Shown here in pieces: positions 7,959 to 17,277 of a DNA stretch of 64,000 nt. A program made the position numbers and the translations under genes. The notes under the pieces were generated by a model. The model had not been told where the DNA came from. It made no database searches and worked only from the letters and a program-made list of their open reading frames with translations. The stretch is from Mesosutterella multiformis (GTDB taxonomy: Bacteria; Pseudomonadota; Gammaproteobacteria; Burkholderiales; Burkholderiaceae_F). The stretch lies in the NCBI RefSeq assembly GCF_003402575.1, contig NZ_BGZJ01000001.1, positions 1 to 64,000 on the forward strand, written 5' to 3'. Positions within the stretch are counted from its first letter, which is position 1. Each line of letters starts with the position of its first letter.

Positions 7959-9086
7959 CTACTCCCAATTATTGATTCGGTGCCAGACTTCCGTAGCCTC
8001 TCCGTGATCGACGATGTGATAGCGGTCGAAAGCCGCCGCCGTCGGGCAAGCGTGATTTGGGAGAATGCGAAGACGCGTATCCAAAGGGAAATCCGATTCT
8101 GAAATCGGTTTCCCGTCACGCCGGGCAATGATCCCGTGCTCCTGGTTCGCGGACGCCACCCAAAGCTCAGGGATCAGGTTCCCATTGATATCGCAGACCG
8201 CTCCGTAACCCCAGTCAACCGCCTGAGAAGCCGTGCCGCGGTCCCGGCTCATCGCGAGCCACCCGCCATCCGTAATCAGCCAGCCCTTCTCCTGCTGCCG
8301 GCCAATGACAGAGACCAGCACGGACTCAGCGATGTCCCCGATCTCGCAAACTCCCACACCATGCATAAAGAGATCAAAGATGGTCCCGACGCCGCTTCGA
8401 TATTCCGTGACACCAGGAGCCTTTTCCGCGGCGCAGAGTGTCGGGGTGGAACCGACACTCACGATTTCAATCGGGAAACCGGCAGCGCGAAGGTCATCCG
8501 CGACTCGGGTAATTGCAGTCACTTCATTCTCGGCCGCGGCCTTCAGCTCGGCGTCCCCGTGCGCCGAATAGCTGCCGCCCGCGTGTGTCAGGACGCCGAC
8601 AAGCGCCGCGCCATCTTTCAGATGTCGGGCTACCTCAAGAATTTCAGGGCTTCCCGGTTTCAGGCCGGAACGATGTCCATCGCAGTCAATTTCAATCAGT
8701 ACCCGAAAACTGGTGCCAGCTGTCCGCGCATAGCGGCTCACGGCATCGGCCGCCTCAACGCTGTCGAGAATGATCTTGCAGTCAGCCCCAGACTTATTAA
8801 TCCGATCAACGCGGGGCAGTTTATGCGGGGCGATTCCGACCGCGTAAATCAGATCTGTGATTCCGTTGGAGGCAAAAAATTCCGCCTCTTTCAGGGTGGA
8901 AACTGTGGCGGGACCAGTCGGGTCCTCAATCTGGAGACGGGCAATTTCCAGACACTTATGCGTTTTCAGATGCGGACGCCAATGCACACCGAGCTTCGCG
9001 CAGGATGCTTTGGCTCGGGCAATATTCCGGATAAGTTTGTCGCGATCAATCAAAAGCGACGGTGTATCGAGCTCGGTGAGCTTCAT
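7959..9086 (-). CDS. PLP-dependent D-threonine aldolase / D-serine dehydratase-like enzyme
   Basis: A 375-aa enzyme with an alanine-racemase-like N-terminal PLP barrel (fold type III) and a C-terminal beta domain. The N-terminus reads LDTPSLLIDRDKLIRNI, then WRPHLKTHKC with the PLP lysine (HLKTHK, about residues 39-44). Further marks are EIDCDGHRSG, SVGSTPT and a C-terminal NHACPTAAAFD with His and Cys that bind metal in this family. Members include D-threonine aldolase, eukaryote-type D-serine dehydratase and 3-hydroxy-D-aspartate aldolase; the sequence alone does not separate them. Because iadA and dcuC lie downstream, a role in D-amino-acid or hydroxy-aspartate breakdown is possible, but that is inference from position. 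It is divergent from endA. Confidence 0.82.
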   Translation of the reverse strand: MKLTELDTPSLLIDRDKLIRNIARAKASCAKLGVHWRPHLKTHKCLEIARLQIEDPTGPATVSTLKEAEFFASNGITDLIYAVGIAPHKLPRVDRINKSGADCKIILDSVEAADAVSRYARTAGTSFRVLIEIDCDGHRSGLKPGSPEILEVARHLKDGAALVGVLTHAGGSYSAHGDAELKAAAENEVTAITRVADDLRAAGFPIEIVSVGSTPTLCAAEKAPGVTEYRSGVGTIFDLFMHGVGVCEIGDIAESVLVSVIGRQQEKGWLITDGGWLAMSRDRGTASQAVDWGYGAVCDINGNLIPELWVASANQEHGIIARRDGKPISESDFPLDTRLRILPNHACPTAAAFDRYHIVDHGEATEVWHRINNWE

Positions 9087-9274
9087 AGGCGTGGCCTCGA
9101 GGAAGAAAAAGAAAATTTATTTTTTATTCTCCCCCACCCCGATAGTCTGAATCACGCATAAAATCAAAAGAGTTTTGAGAAAAAATCAAAGATAAGAAAC
9201 AGGAAGACCGATTTTCCAACCCTATTCCTGCCTTCTCTTTTCGGTTTTTTCAGATTTTTTAGGACTGAAAATTC

Positions 9275-10030
9275 ATGAAACGCGTGTTGCTGCTCCTTCC
9301 CGCTCTGATTTTTGCCGCTTCGGCCGCGTCTGCTGCTGACGCTCCCCGCGGGAACACCCAGTTTGAAAGCTTTTCCCAGGTGAAGAAGATTCTGCTCAAT
9401 CAGGTCTTCAACGATCACCGTACGACGATTTACTGCGGCGCGTCTTTCACGCCGGATAAGCAGGTCATTCTGCCGAAGGGATTCATCGCGGCCAAATCCC
9501 CGAAACGCGCAAACCGAATTGAATGGGAACATATTCTGCCGGCGGAAAACTTCGGAAGGGCCTTCACGGAATGGCGGGAAGGCGCGCCGGAATGCGTAAA
9601 AGGAAACGGTAAGCCTTATAAGGGCCGTGCCTGCGCAAACCGCGCGAGCGCGGAGTACCGCCTGATGCAGGCGGATATGTATAACCTCTACCCCGCAATC
9701 GGCTCCGTCAATGCCGCGCGGCAGAACTACGACTACACGCAGTTCGCGAAAGGGACCCCGAACACCTTCGGTACGTGCCCTATGAAGATTGAGGACCGGA
9801 AGGCGGAACCGCCGGACGCCGTGAAGGGGCTCGTCGCCCGCACGTATAAGTACATGGAGTGGGCCTACTCGAAGTACCGGATGAGTAACCAGACCCGTCA
9901 GCTGATGAACGCCTGGGATAAGACGTTCCCGGCAACAGCCTGGGAGTGTGAGAGGGCGAGCCGCATCGCGGCGATTCAGGGGAATGTGAATCCCTTCACG
10001 CAGGCAGCGTGCAGAAAGCCCGCAAAATAA
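9275..10030 (+). CDS. endA: Secreted endonuclease I (EndA/Dns family)
   Basis: A 251-aa DNase with a Sec signal peptide (MKRVLL, a hydrophobic stretch, then ASAASA before ADAP), so it acts in the periplasm or outside the cell. The family core is RIEWEHILPAENFG with the catalytic His, DMYNLYPAIGSVNAAR with the Asn/Arg of the beta-beta-alpha metal site, and the C-terminal WECERASRIAAIQGNVNPF. Several Cys residues (Cys56, CVKGNGKPYKGRAC, GTCP, WEC, AAC) fit the disulfides of the Vvn/Dns/EndA group. Length matches the family (about 230-250 aa). Such enzymes degrade incoming DNA for nutrients. A hairpin (about 10047-10073) lies between it and the LysR gene. Confidence 0.92.
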   Translation: MKRVLLLLPALIFAASAASAADAPRGNTQFESFSQVKKILLNQVFNDHRTTIYCGASFTPDKQVILPKGFIAAKSPKRANRIEWEHILPAENFGRAFTEWREGAPECVKGNGKPYKGRACANRASAEYRLMQADMYNLYPAIGSVNAARQNYDYTQFAKGTPNTFGTCPMKIEDRKAEPPDAVKGLVARTYKYMEWAYSKYRMSNQTRQLMNAWDKTFPATAWECERASRIAAIQGNVNPFTQAACRKPAK

Positions 10031-10096
10031 ACATTACTTGTCACGGCTTTCCGGAGTGCCACACCTCCGGAAGGTCTCTTCCAGGAGGGTTTCGGT

Positions 10097-10996
10097 TTGA
10101 GCCGGGCAACTGATCTTGAACTCTTCTCCGCAATCGCGAAAAGCGGAAGTCTTTCTGAGGCAGCGCGCCGTCTCGGACTGACCGCCGGCGCTGTGTCACG
10201 CCGGCTCGCCGCGATGGAAACCCGGTTAGGCTGCCCCCTGGTGCTCCGCAATACTCGCGGGATGGCGCTTACCGGGGAAGGAAAGCGGTTTCTCGCGGGC
10301 GCGGACGACATTCTGGAACGGATTGCCGCTCTTGAAGACGCTGTGACGTCAGCGCGAGGCACTCTGAAAGGAAAGCTTCACATCAACTGCAGCTGGGGGT
10401 TCGGGGAACGGGTTCTCAGCCTCGCGGCAGCGGAATTTGCCGCCGCGAATCCTGAAATCGAACTCACCCTCCTCCTCTCCGATCCTCCTCTCGATCCGGT
10501 ACAGTCCGGGCTCGATCTGGTCATTCATATCGGAGAGCTCCCCGAGAGCCGTTTTCACGCCAAGCGCCTCTTCCGGAATGACCGTATCCTTTGCGCGTCT
10601 CCCTCCCTGCTTCAGAAAACCGGAAGCTCCGTCACATCACCTGCGGATCTCGCGAAGCTCCCTGCCATTTCAATCGATGAGGACCGCCTACCCGGAAACA
10701 TCTGGGAGCTGAAAGGAAAAAACGGCGCTGTCCGAATCCGCTTTCATTCATCACTCCGCACAAATTCAAGTGAAACCGCAACCCGATGGGCTGAGGCTGG
10801 TCTCGGCGTTATTCTGAGAAGCCGCTGGGCGGTGTCTGACGCCCTTCAGTCCGGGAAACTGACGCAGATCCTGCCGGATCTCACAATGCCGAGTTCTGGT
10901 TACGCGTATTACGCCGGAAACCGCCTCGCCTCCCCGGCCCGGTCTTTTCTTCGCTTTCTGGTTCCCTGGCTTAAGCAGAGAGGAATCGCCTCATGA
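10097..10996 (+). CDS. LysR-type transcriptional regulator with TTG start
   Basis: A 299-aa LysR-family regulator. The N-terminal winged helix-turn-helix reads LELFSAIAKSGSLSEAARRL and GLTAGAVSRRLAAMETRLG (about residues 7-45). The effector domain follows from GTLKGKLHINCSWGFGERV. TTG 10097 is chosen because CAGGAGGG lies 8 bp upstream and no ATG is suitably placed. The stop overlaps the next start as ATGA (10993-10996), so translation is coupled to the pseudouridine synthase gene. It lies 66 bp after endA on the same strand. Its target is not evident; there is no divergent partner. Confidence 0.88.
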   Translation: MSRATDLELFSAIAKSGSLSEAARRLGLTAGAVSRRLAAMETRLGCPLVLRNTRGMALTGEGKRFLAGADDILERIAALEDAVTSARGTLKGKLHINCSWGFGERVLSLAAAEFAAANPEIELTLLLSDPPLDPVQSGLDLVIHIGELPESRFHAKRLFRNDRILCASPSLLQKTGSSVTSPADLAKLPAISIDEDRLPGNIWELKGKNGAVRIRFHSSLRTNSSETATRWAEAGLGVILRSRWAVSDALQSGKLTQILPDLTMPSSGYAYYAGNRLASPARSFLRFLVPWLKQRGIAS

Positions 10997-12269
10997 CGGA
11001 TAACTTCTCGAAGCCTTTCCGAATGCCGGAATCGGTTCCCCCGACTCCTGAACTCGCGGCGCAGCTTCAGAAACTTGCCCACACGGTCAGCCATCCAATG
11101 CGGGGGCCGGGCTTCTGCTTGAAAAGGATGGGAGCACCCGTATTCTCACGGCGCTTTCAGACGAGAGGTTCCCGGGGAGTGCCGGAATGCCGCCTGCTGA
11201 AATCTCATGGAGCTCCTTTTATCGGAATCTTGAGGAATCCGGGGAACGCCTGAACCCAGAGACTCCGGTGGAGACCGCGGGTGGACGCAGAGTTGATTTA
11301 TCCCGCTTTTTCGAGCACTCCGCTCCCGCCTGGGCTTCTAAGCCGGGAAGGAATCGGAATCTCTGGCGCGGCGCTATCCTGCGGGAGCTCCAGAGCGCTC
11401 CTGTGTCCGTCATCAATACCTGGAGAGAACACTTCTGCGATTGGCGTCCGGTTGAGCTCCTTGAAACACGGGCAGGAACGCCGTTCTCATTTGAAGCCCG
11501 AACGGTTGGCGCGCCCTATTCGGTCCGGACATTTACGCGTCCACTCATAGCCTCTCTGATGCCGGAGGTCGAGCAGGCTCCGAGAATCCCATTCAGTCTC
11601 GGGAAAAATCCAGACTTCGAGGTGCTGTACGAGGATCAGGATTCGATTGCGATCCTGAAGCCCTCAGGTATTCCGTCAGTCCCGGGGATCCTTGAGCCGG
11701 TCAACATGAAGTCGGTTCTTGAAGAAAAAACCGGTCCGCTTTACACCGTTCACCGACTTGATCAGGGAACATCAGGTGTATTGCTCTTCGCCAAAAACGC
11801 CGCGGCGGCAGCAAGCCTCTCTGACGCTTTTGCTTCACGGCTGACCCGGAAAACCTATACCGCGATTCTCGAGGGCGAAACAGGAATCGCAGGCAGTGTG
11901 GAGACTCTCCGGCTTCCTCTCGGGGGAGATCCGTTCGATCTTCCGCGCCAGATCGTGCTCTCGGAATCCAACCGGGGAAAAAGCGCGAAATCAGCAGCGG
12001 AGATCATCGCGGTGAGTGAACACCGTGGGTTCGCCCGTACCCTCGTCCGACTGCATCCTGAGACCGGGCGCACGCACCAGCTCCGGATCCATATGGCACT
12101 GGGGTTCGGGTGCCCGATCCTCGGGGACGCACTCTATGGGAAACGGGGGCTCTTCGAGCTCAGAGAACCAAGGCTTTATCTGCACCTCGAGGAACTGACC
12201 TTCCCTCGGGTATCTGACGGAAAACCCGTCACAGTGAGGATAGATTCCGGATTCAGTTCTCTTCTCTGA
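10993..12269 (+). pseudogene. RluA-family pseudouridine synthase with one frameshift
   Basis: The frame beginning ATG 10993 (overlapping the LysR stop) reads MTDNFSKPFRMPESV and is lost at a G-run near 11101-11106. The following frame continues GAGLLLEKDGSTRILTALSD and runs without interruption to 12269. The C-terminal part is a clear RluA-type catalytic domain with HRLDQGTSGVLLFAK (catalytic Asp), the RTHQLRIHMALG block and PILGDALYG. The long N-terminal region resembles the larger tRNA/23S rRNA uridine synthases of betaproteobacteria. With one base added or removed the protein would be about 425 aa. An internal start at 11187 would give a 360-aa product that keeps the catalytic domain, so function may survive. 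The site is a homopolymer, so a read error is a real alternative. Confidence 0.75.
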
Positions 12270-12282
12270 GAACCAAGCGCCG

Positions 12283-12315
12283 AAAAAATCCCGCAGAGCC
12301 TAAACCCTGCGGGAT
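12283..12315 (-). terminator. Intrinsic terminator for ppaC
   Basis: ATCCCGCAG (12288-12296) pairs perfectly with CTGCGGGAT (12307-12315). On the minus strand the stem is followed by six T residues (12283-12288), so it ends the ppaC transcript. It also lies 14 bp after the pseudouridine synthase stop on the plus strand. Confidence 0.85.
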
Positions 12316-12346
12316 GGAATCAGACTACCTGTATAAGGATCGCTGA

Positions 12347-13258
12347 TTAAGCCTTGAAGGCGAGCTGAAGCGGCGGAACAACCTGCTTCTTGCGGCTCAT
12401 GACACCAGCCATCCAGCCGTTCGCGTCAGGCTTCAGAGCGCCGCGGACAATATCGGCGTCGTCAGACTCCATCAGAAGCTCGGAACCTTCCTTCATGATG
12501 TCCGTCAAAACGAGGAGAACGGTGTCGCGGCCTTCAGCCTTCACTTCCTTCAGTTCGGCTGCGAGCTGGGCCTTCAGTTCCGGCGTGATGAGATCAAGCG
12601 AAATGAGGGAAAGCTGGCCGATACCGACCTTCTTGCCGTTCATATCGAAGTCCTTATAGTCGCGGAACACGAGGTCGCGCGGGGAGGCGTCGAGGTTGCT
12701 GCCGGCCTTGAACATCTCAATACCGAGCGCCTCGATGTCGTCAACACCAGCGATAGCGGCGAGTTCCTTCGCGGCGCGGATATCCGTCGGTGTGCAGGTC
12801 GGGCTGCGGAACAGCACCGTGTCAGAAAGAATCGCGCAGAGCATGGCACCGGCGATATCCTTCGGCACTTCAACCTTGTAGTAGTCGTACATCAGCTTCA
12901 CGATCGTGTTGCTGCAGCCGACCGGCTGAATCCAGCATTCGAGCGGGTAGTCGCTCGTCACGTCGCCAAGTTTATGGTGATCGATGATGCCGAGGAGACG
13001 GCACTTCGGGAAGTCGTCCGGAGCCTGAGCAAGATCGGAGTAGTCGACGAGATAAACCTCGCGGCCTTCGACCGAATGCACCACTTCCGGAGCCTTGAGA
13101 CCGAAGCGCTTCAACACGAAAGCGGTTTCAGGAGAAGGATCACCCTGAGCGCCGGAAACAGCATCAATGCCGCGGGCGCGGTAGAGATACGTGGCGGACA
13201 GTGCAGAAACGATGGAATCGGTATCCGGATTCTTGTGGCCTAGAACCAAAGCGGTCAT
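12347..13258 (-). CDS. ppaC: Manganese-dependent inorganic pyrophosphatase (family II)
   Basis: A 303-aa cytoplasmic enzyme that hydrolyses pyrophosphate to phosphate. It belongs to the DHH phosphoesterases. The N-terminal domain has GHKNPDTDSI (metal His and Asps, residues 7-16), VDYSD and the signature IIDHHKLGD. The C-terminal DHHA2 domain ends with SRKKQVVPPL, whose basic residues bind substrate. The length is typical for family II (about 305-310 aa). The gene stands alone, with its own terminator and a 380-bp upstream gap before the tRNA gene. Confidence 0.95.
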   Translation of the reverse strand: MTALVLGHKNPDTDSIVSALSATYLYRARGIDAVSGAQGDPSPETAFVLKRFGLKAPEVVHSVEGREVYLVDYSDLAQAPDDFPKCRLLGIIDHHKLGDVTSDYPLECWIQPVGCSNTIVKLMYDYYKVEVPKDIAGAMLCAILSDTVLFRSPTCTPTDIRAAKELAAIAGVDDIEALGIEMFKAGSNLDASPRDLVFRDYKDFDMNGKKVGIGQLSLISLDLITPELKAQLAAELKEVKAEGRDTVLLVLTDIMKEGSELLMESDDADIVRGALKPDANGWMAGVMSRKKQVVPPLQLAFKA

Positions 13259-13594
13259 GACTAACTAACCTCGAAAAAAGATGGGGACTGGGGACAGTCG
13301 GACGCGTCCCCTGTTTGCAGTGTGTAATTGAAGAATAGTACAACACCGCCCGGCTTGTGTCATGAAGGATAGCCCCGTATTGAAGTCGGCGTGAGCTCTG
13401 AATTGTTTCAGAAAACTGATGGATACCTGCGATCCTCACGTCCCCTGCCGCTCTTATAAGGCGTGACGCATGAATGGGTTATCCCACCTTGACCTCATTC
13501 ATTACTCTGGCGGAACAGAGGCATCCTTCTGAAGCGCACTTTCTAATTAAATCAATAATGAAGACGTTAAATCAAAAAACGGCATCAAAAAAAT
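13259..13594. other. Intergenic, no gene seen
   Basis: About 335 bp between the ppaC start and the tRNA promoter. It should contain the ppaC promoter at its left side. I see no convincing coding frame, RNA family or long repeat. Confidence 0.5.
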
Positions 13595-13623
13595 TTGCCT
13601 TTTTTAATTTTCATGTGTAATAT
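13595..13623 (+). promoter_or_regulatory. Sigma70-type promoter of tRNA-Arg
   Basis: TTGCCT (13595-13600) and TAATAT (13618-13623) are separated by exactly 17 bp and lie 15 bp upstream of the mature tRNA 5' end. Spacing and match are close to the sigma70 consensus. Confidence 0.75.
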
Positions 13624-13637
13624 TTCAGTTCTGAGTT

Positions 13638-13714
13638 GCGCCCGTAGCTCAGTTGGATAGAGCACCTGGCTACGAACCAGGGGGGCGCGGGTTCGAATCC
13701 TACCGGGCGCACCA
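13638..13714 (+). tRNA. tRNA-Arg (anticodon ACG)
   Basis: A 77-nt tRNA with acceptor stem GCGCCCG pairing with CGGGCGC, discriminator A and an encoded CCA end. The D arm has AGCTCAGTTGGATAGAGC. The anticodon loop CTACGAA in a CCTGG/CCAGG stem gives anticodon ACG, to be read as ICG for CGU/CGC/CGA codons. The T arm contains GGTTCGAATCC. A promoter lies upstream and a strong terminator follows 12 nt after the end, so it is a single-tRNA transcript. Confidence 0.97.
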
Positions 13715-13726
13715 AACGAATTCAAG

Positions 13727-13760
13727 AAATCCCAGATAGTTCCGCTGTCTGGGATTTTTT
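13727..13760 (+). terminator. Intrinsic terminator of the tRNA transcript
   Basis: AAATCCCAGA (13727-13736) pairs with TCTGGGATTT (13748-13757), followed by more T residues. Confidence 0.88.
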
Positions 13761-13823
13761 CATGCCCGAAGCATTTCTTCTTTCAAACTAACTTTCCGCC
13801 TTTGCTGAACCCAGAAAAAATAT

Positions 13824-13854
13824 AAGGCTGATCCACAATGAGTGAATCAGCCTT
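13824..13854 (-). terminator. Intrinsic terminator of the rfb operon
   Basis: AAGGCTGAT (13824-13832) pairs perfectly with ATCAGCCTT (13846-13854). On the minus strand the stem is followed by TATATTTTTT. It lies 28 bp after the rfbD stop. Confidence 0.85.
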
Positions 13855-13881
13855 TCACAGCACTTCCGCTCCTGACCTCAG

Positions 13882-14733
13882 TTACTTCGTATAAAACCGC
13901 GTCAGATAATCCGCAAGTGCTGTGTCCCAGCTCGGCATCTTGTAGTTCAGCGTGTATTCAAGCTTCTTCTTCGCCAGGCGGGAATTTGCCGGACGCTTCG
14001 CTGGAGACCTGAACTCTTCAGATGTGCAGGGAATCACCTTCTGATTCACGTGCGCGAGCTCAAAAATCCGGCACGCGAAATCGTACCAGGTCGCCTCTCC
14101 TTCGCAAGTGAGGTGATAGGTTCCCACCAGCTCCGGATGACGGAGAAGCTCATTCAGGGCCTGAGCGACGGCGATTGTGCTCGTCGGATTACCCCTCTGA
14201 TCATTCACGACCTTCAGAACCTCGCGGGTGCCATCCGCAAGAGAAAGCATCTTATCGAGGAAGCTCGGGCCGCCGGGACCGTAAAGCCAGGAGACGCGGG
14301 CAATAATGTGGTTCGGGCAGTGTGTTCTCACGGCCTGCTCGGCCGCCCATTTGCTCTGACCGTATACACAGTGCCCCCCTGTTGGAGCATCGAATTCCGT
14401 ATAGGGAACGGGAGAATCGCCCTCAAACACATAATCTGTTGAAATGGCAATCAGCTTCGCGCCGTGGCGGTAGCAGGCAGATGCCACATTTTCAGTGCCG
14501 ACCGCATTGATCCGGTAAGCCTGATCAATTTCAGTTTCGCACTTATCGACGGCTGTCATGGCTGCGCAGTGAATCACCACGTCAGGTTTATGGAGAGCAA
14601 GGCACCGATCAAAGGCGGCGGCATCGGTGATATCCGCTGTTTTGTGATTGGTGGGAATCACTTCGACTCCCTGCAGCTCATGCTGCAGAGTACGGCCGAG
14701 CATGCCATCCGCGCCGGTAATCAGTACTTTCAT
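13882..14733 (-). CDS. rfbD: dTDP-4-dehydrorhamnose reductase
   Basis: A 283-aa cytoplasmic short-chain dehydrogenase/reductase that makes dTDP-L-rhamnose from dTDP-4-keto-L-rhamnose, the last step of the pathway. It has the N-terminal nucleotide-binding GADGMLG (residues 7-13), HCAAMTAVDKCE, STDYVFEG and the catalytic YGQSK (Tyr and Lys). RVSWLYGPGG and DQRGNPTS follow, as is usual in RmlD. The length is in the normal range. It is the last gene of the operon, starting 3 bp after the rfbC stop, with a terminator after it. Confidence 0.95.
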   Translation of the reverse strand: MKVLITGADGMLGRTLQHELQGVEVIPTNHKTADITDAAAFDRCLALHKPDVVIHCAAMTAVDKCETEIDQAYRINAVGTENVASACYRHGAKLIAISTDYVFEGDSPVPYTEFDAPTGGHCVYGQSKWAAEQAVRTHCPNHIIARVSWLYGPGGPSFLDKMLSLADGTREVLKVVNDQRGNPTSTIAVAQALNELLRHPELVGTYHLTCEGEATWYDFACRIFELAHVNQKVIPCTSEEFRSPAKRPANSRLAKKKLEYTLNYKMPSWDTALADYLTRFYTK

Positions 14734-14736
14734 CGG

Positions 14737-15276
14737 TCAGAACTCCAGAGCGTCCTTGAAGAACGGAGCGATCTGATCTTTTGCGGACAGAACCGGTTCT
14801 TCCTTATAGGGCCAGTCAATCGCAATCGTCGGGTCATTCCAGCGGATGGAGCCTTCATCCCCCGGGTGATAGAAGTCCGTGCACTTATAGTGGAAGTGAG
14901 CGACATCGCTCAGAACGACAAACCCGTGAGCCATTCCTGGCGGAATCCAGAGCTGATTCTGATTTTCCTGGTTCAGAATGGCTCCGAACCATTTGCCAAA
15001 GGTGGGAGATCCCTTGCGGATATCCACCGCCACATCGAACACTTCTCCAAGAGACACCATAACAAGCTTGCCCTGCGGGTGCTGCTTCTGGAAATGGAGG
15101 CCGCGGAGAATCCCCTTCGTGGACTTGGAGTGATTGTCCTGAACAAAAGGCAGATTGATGCCTGCGGCTTCGTAACGCTCCTTCTGCCAGGTTTCGACAA
15201 AATACCCACGTTCATCACCAAAAACCTGAGGCTTGATGAGCAGCACACCTTCGATCGGTGTCTTTACGACTTCCAT
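14737..15276 (-). CDS. rfbC: dTDP-4-dehydrorhamnose 3,5-epimerase
   Basis: A 179-aa cupin-fold enzyme for the third step of dTDP-L-rhamnose synthesis. Its hallmarks are the N-terminal GVLLIKPQVFGDERGYFVET, the substrate-binding FVQDNHSKSTKGILRGLHFQ, the KLVMVSLGEVFDVAVDIRKG strand pair, and IPPGMAHGFVVLSD with the second conserved His region. The catalytic His and basic residues of the RGLHFQ block are present. Length is typical (about 180 aa). The start overlaps the rfbA stop by one base (TAATG), so the two are translationally coupled. Confidence 0.96.
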   Translation of the reverse strand: MEVVKTPIEGVLLIKPQVFGDERGYFVETWQKERYEAAGINLPFVQDNHSKSTKGILRGLHFQKQHPQGKLVMVSLGEVFDVAVDIRKGSPTFGKWFGAILNQENQNQLWIPPGMAHGFVVLSDVAHFHYKCTDFYHPGDEGSIRWNDPTIAIDWPYKEEPVLSAKDQIAPFFKDALEF

Positions 15277-16169
15277 TATTTATCTCCTTCGATCAAGTTC
15301 AGCAGATACTGACCGTAGTGATTCTTTGCGATCGGTTTTGCCAGTTCAGCAACCTGTTCACTCGAAATGTAGCCCTTCCTCCAGGCAATCTCTTCCGGGC
15401 AGGCAATCATGAGACCTTCACGGGACTCAACCGCGTGAATAAACATGGCCGCTTCAAGCAGGGATTCATGCGTACCGGTATCAAGCCAGGCAATGCCCCT
15501 CGACATCAGTTCGACGCAAAGATCCTTGCGTTCAAGATAGGCTTTATTGACATCCGTAATTTCAAGCTCGCCTCGGGCGGACGGCTTCACCTGCTTCGCG
15601 ATTTCGAGCACGTCAGGATCATAGAAATAAAGCCCGGTTACCGCAAAGTTCGACTTCGGGTGCTTCGGTTTCTCTTCAATGCTGATTGCCCGATGCTGAT
15701 CATCGAACTCAACAACGCCATAGCGCTCCGGATCCGTCACGTGATAACCAAACACCGTAGCTCCGTGATCCCGGCTCATCGCGCGCTCCAGCATCTCAGC
15801 GAGTCCGTGCCCGAAGAACAGGTTGTCACCAAGAATCAGACACGTGTGGTAGCCCTTGATGAAGTCCTCGCAGAGCGTAAACGCCTGAGCGAGCCCCGCC
15901 GGCTTTTCCTGGACAACGTAAGTAAAGGAGCACCCCCACTGGGAACCATCCTTCAGAAGTTCCTTGAAAAGGTGCTGCTGATCCGGGGCCGTAATAATGG
16001 CAATCTCACGGATACCAGCCTTGATCAGAACCGATATGGGGTAAAAAATCATCGGTTTATCGTAAACCGGCATCAACTGCTTGCTGACGCTGCGCGTGAG
16101 CGGATAAAGACGCGTTCCGGATCCGCCGGCAAGCACAATGCCGCGCCATTTATTCTTGTTGTTTTCCAC
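15276..16169 (-). CDS. rfbA: Glucose-1-phosphate thymidylyltransferase
   Basis: A 297-aa nucleotidyltransferase that joins glucose-1-phosphate and dTTP to give dTDP-glucose, the first step of the rhamnose pathway. The N-terminal nucleotide loop is [16 protein letters not shown] (residues 10-25). Next come [29 protein letters not shown] with the metal Asp, [31 protein letters not shown] and the C-terminal [13 protein letters not shown]. Length matches RmlA proteins (about 290-300 aa). It lies 11 bp after rfbB in the same operon. An 18-bp stretch of this gene (16015-16032) recurs at 21668-21685. Confidence 0.97.
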   Translation of the reverse strand: MENNKNKWRGIVLAGGSGTRLYPLTRSVSKQLMPVYDKPMIFYPISVLIKAGIREIAIITAPDQQHLFKELLKDGSQWGCSFTYVVQEKPAGLAQAFTLCEDFIKGYHTCLILGDNLFFGHGLAEMLERAMSRDHGATVFGYHVTDPERYGVVEFDDQHRAISIEEKPKHPKSNFAVTGLYFYDPDVLEIAKQVKPSARGELEITDVNKAYLERKDLCVELMSRGIAWLDTGTHESLLEAAMFIHAVESREGLMIACPEEIAWRKGYISSEQVAELAKPIAKNHYGQYLLNLIEGDK

Positions 16170-16180
16170 AATCAGCTCCT

Positions 16181-17257
16181 TCAGGACAGTTCGTTTCTGC
16201 TGCCGTAATTAGTCTTAAGCCAGTTCTTGTATTCACCGGTCTGAATGGACTCAACCCATTCACTGTTATTGAGATACCACTCAATTGTTTCGCGGAGCCC
16301 ATCTTCAAACTTATGCTTCGGCGTCCAGCCAAGTTCCCGCTCGATCTTCGAGCAGTCGATTGCGTAGCGAAGGTCATGCCCCAAACGGTCAGCAACGTGC
16401 GTGATCTGTTCCTTATAAGACTTACCGTCTTTTCGCGGACGAAGCTCATCCAGAATCTCACAGATCTTCGTGACAATCGTGATGTTGTTACGCTCCGAGC
16501 GACCACCCACGTTATAGGTTTCGCCCACCCGGCCGCGGGTCAGCACGTCATAAATCGCTTCGCAGTGATCTTCCACATGCAGCCAGTCGCGAATGTTTTC
16601 ACCCGATCCATAAATCGGAAGAGGCTTCCCCTGAATCGCGTTCAGGGTCATCAGCGGAATCAGTTTTTCAGGAAACTGGCGGGGACCGTAATTATTCGAA
16701 CAATTCGTAATCACAGTCGGCAGACCATACGTTTCATGAAAAGCACGGACAAAATGATCACTCGACGCCTTGGAAGCAGAGTACGGGCTGTTGGGCGCGA
16801 ACTTGGTTTCTTCCGTAAAGGCCGGATCCGTCATGGAAAGCGTCCCAAACACTTCATCTGTCGAAATGTGATGGAAGCGGAAAGCACTCTTCTTCTCCGC
16901 CTCGAGGGTGTTCCACCAGTCTTTCACGCAGCGGAGCAGGATGCTGGTGCCCATCACATTAGTGCGGACAAAGGAGTCCGGATCAACAATGGACCGGTCA
17001 ACGTGGCTCTCCGCTGCAAAGTTCACCACCGCGTCTGGCTGATATTCAGGAAGAACCTTCCGCAGCAGCTTTTCGTCTCCGATATCGCCGTGGATAAACA
17101 CGTAGTTCGGATTGCTTTCGACATCCTTCAGATTCATCAGGTTGCCGGAATAGGTGAGCTTATCGAGATTGATAACTTTATCGCCCGCGGCAATTCTCTG
17201 AAGAACGAAACAGGAACCAATAAAACCGGCTCCTCCGGTTACCAACAGTGTCTTCAT
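16181..17257 (-). CDS. rfbB: dTDP-glucose 4,6-dehydratase
   Basis: A 358-aa NAD-dependent extended SDR enzyme that makes dTDP-4-keto-6-deoxyglucose, the second step toward dTDP-L-rhamnose. It has [11 protein letters not shown] (residues 8-18), [10 protein letters not shown], the STDEVFG triad region, [14 protein letters not shown] with catalytic Tyr and Lys, and [15 protein letters not shown]. Length is typical (about 350 aa). It starts 20 bp after the upstream glycosyltransferase gene and is followed by rfbA, giving the order rfbB-rfbA-rfbC-rfbD. Confidence 0.97.
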   Translation of the reverse strand: MKTLLVTGGAGFIGSCFVLQRIAAGDKVINLDKLTYSGNLMNLKDVESNPNYVFIHGDIGDEKLLRKVLPEYQPDAVVNFAAESHVDRSIVDPDSFVRTNVMGTSILLRCVKDWWNTLEAEKKSAFRFHHISTDEVFGTLSMTDPAFTEETKFAPNSPYSASKASSDHFVRAFHETYGLPTVITNCSNNYGPRQFPEKLIPLMTLNAIQGKPLPIYGSGENIRDWLHVEDHCEAIYDVLTRGRVGETYNVGGRSERNNITIVTKICEILDELRPRKDGKSYKEQITHVADRLGHDLRYAIDCSKIERELGWTPKHKFEDGLRETIEWYLNNSEWVESIQTGEYKNWLKTNYGSRNELS

Positions 17258-17277
17258 GCTTGCTCCACTAACAATTG

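Noticed and set aside
8136-9161. Long plus-strand frame opposite the D-threonine-aldolase-like gene
   Set aside because: Shadow frame with no ribosome-binding site or motif.
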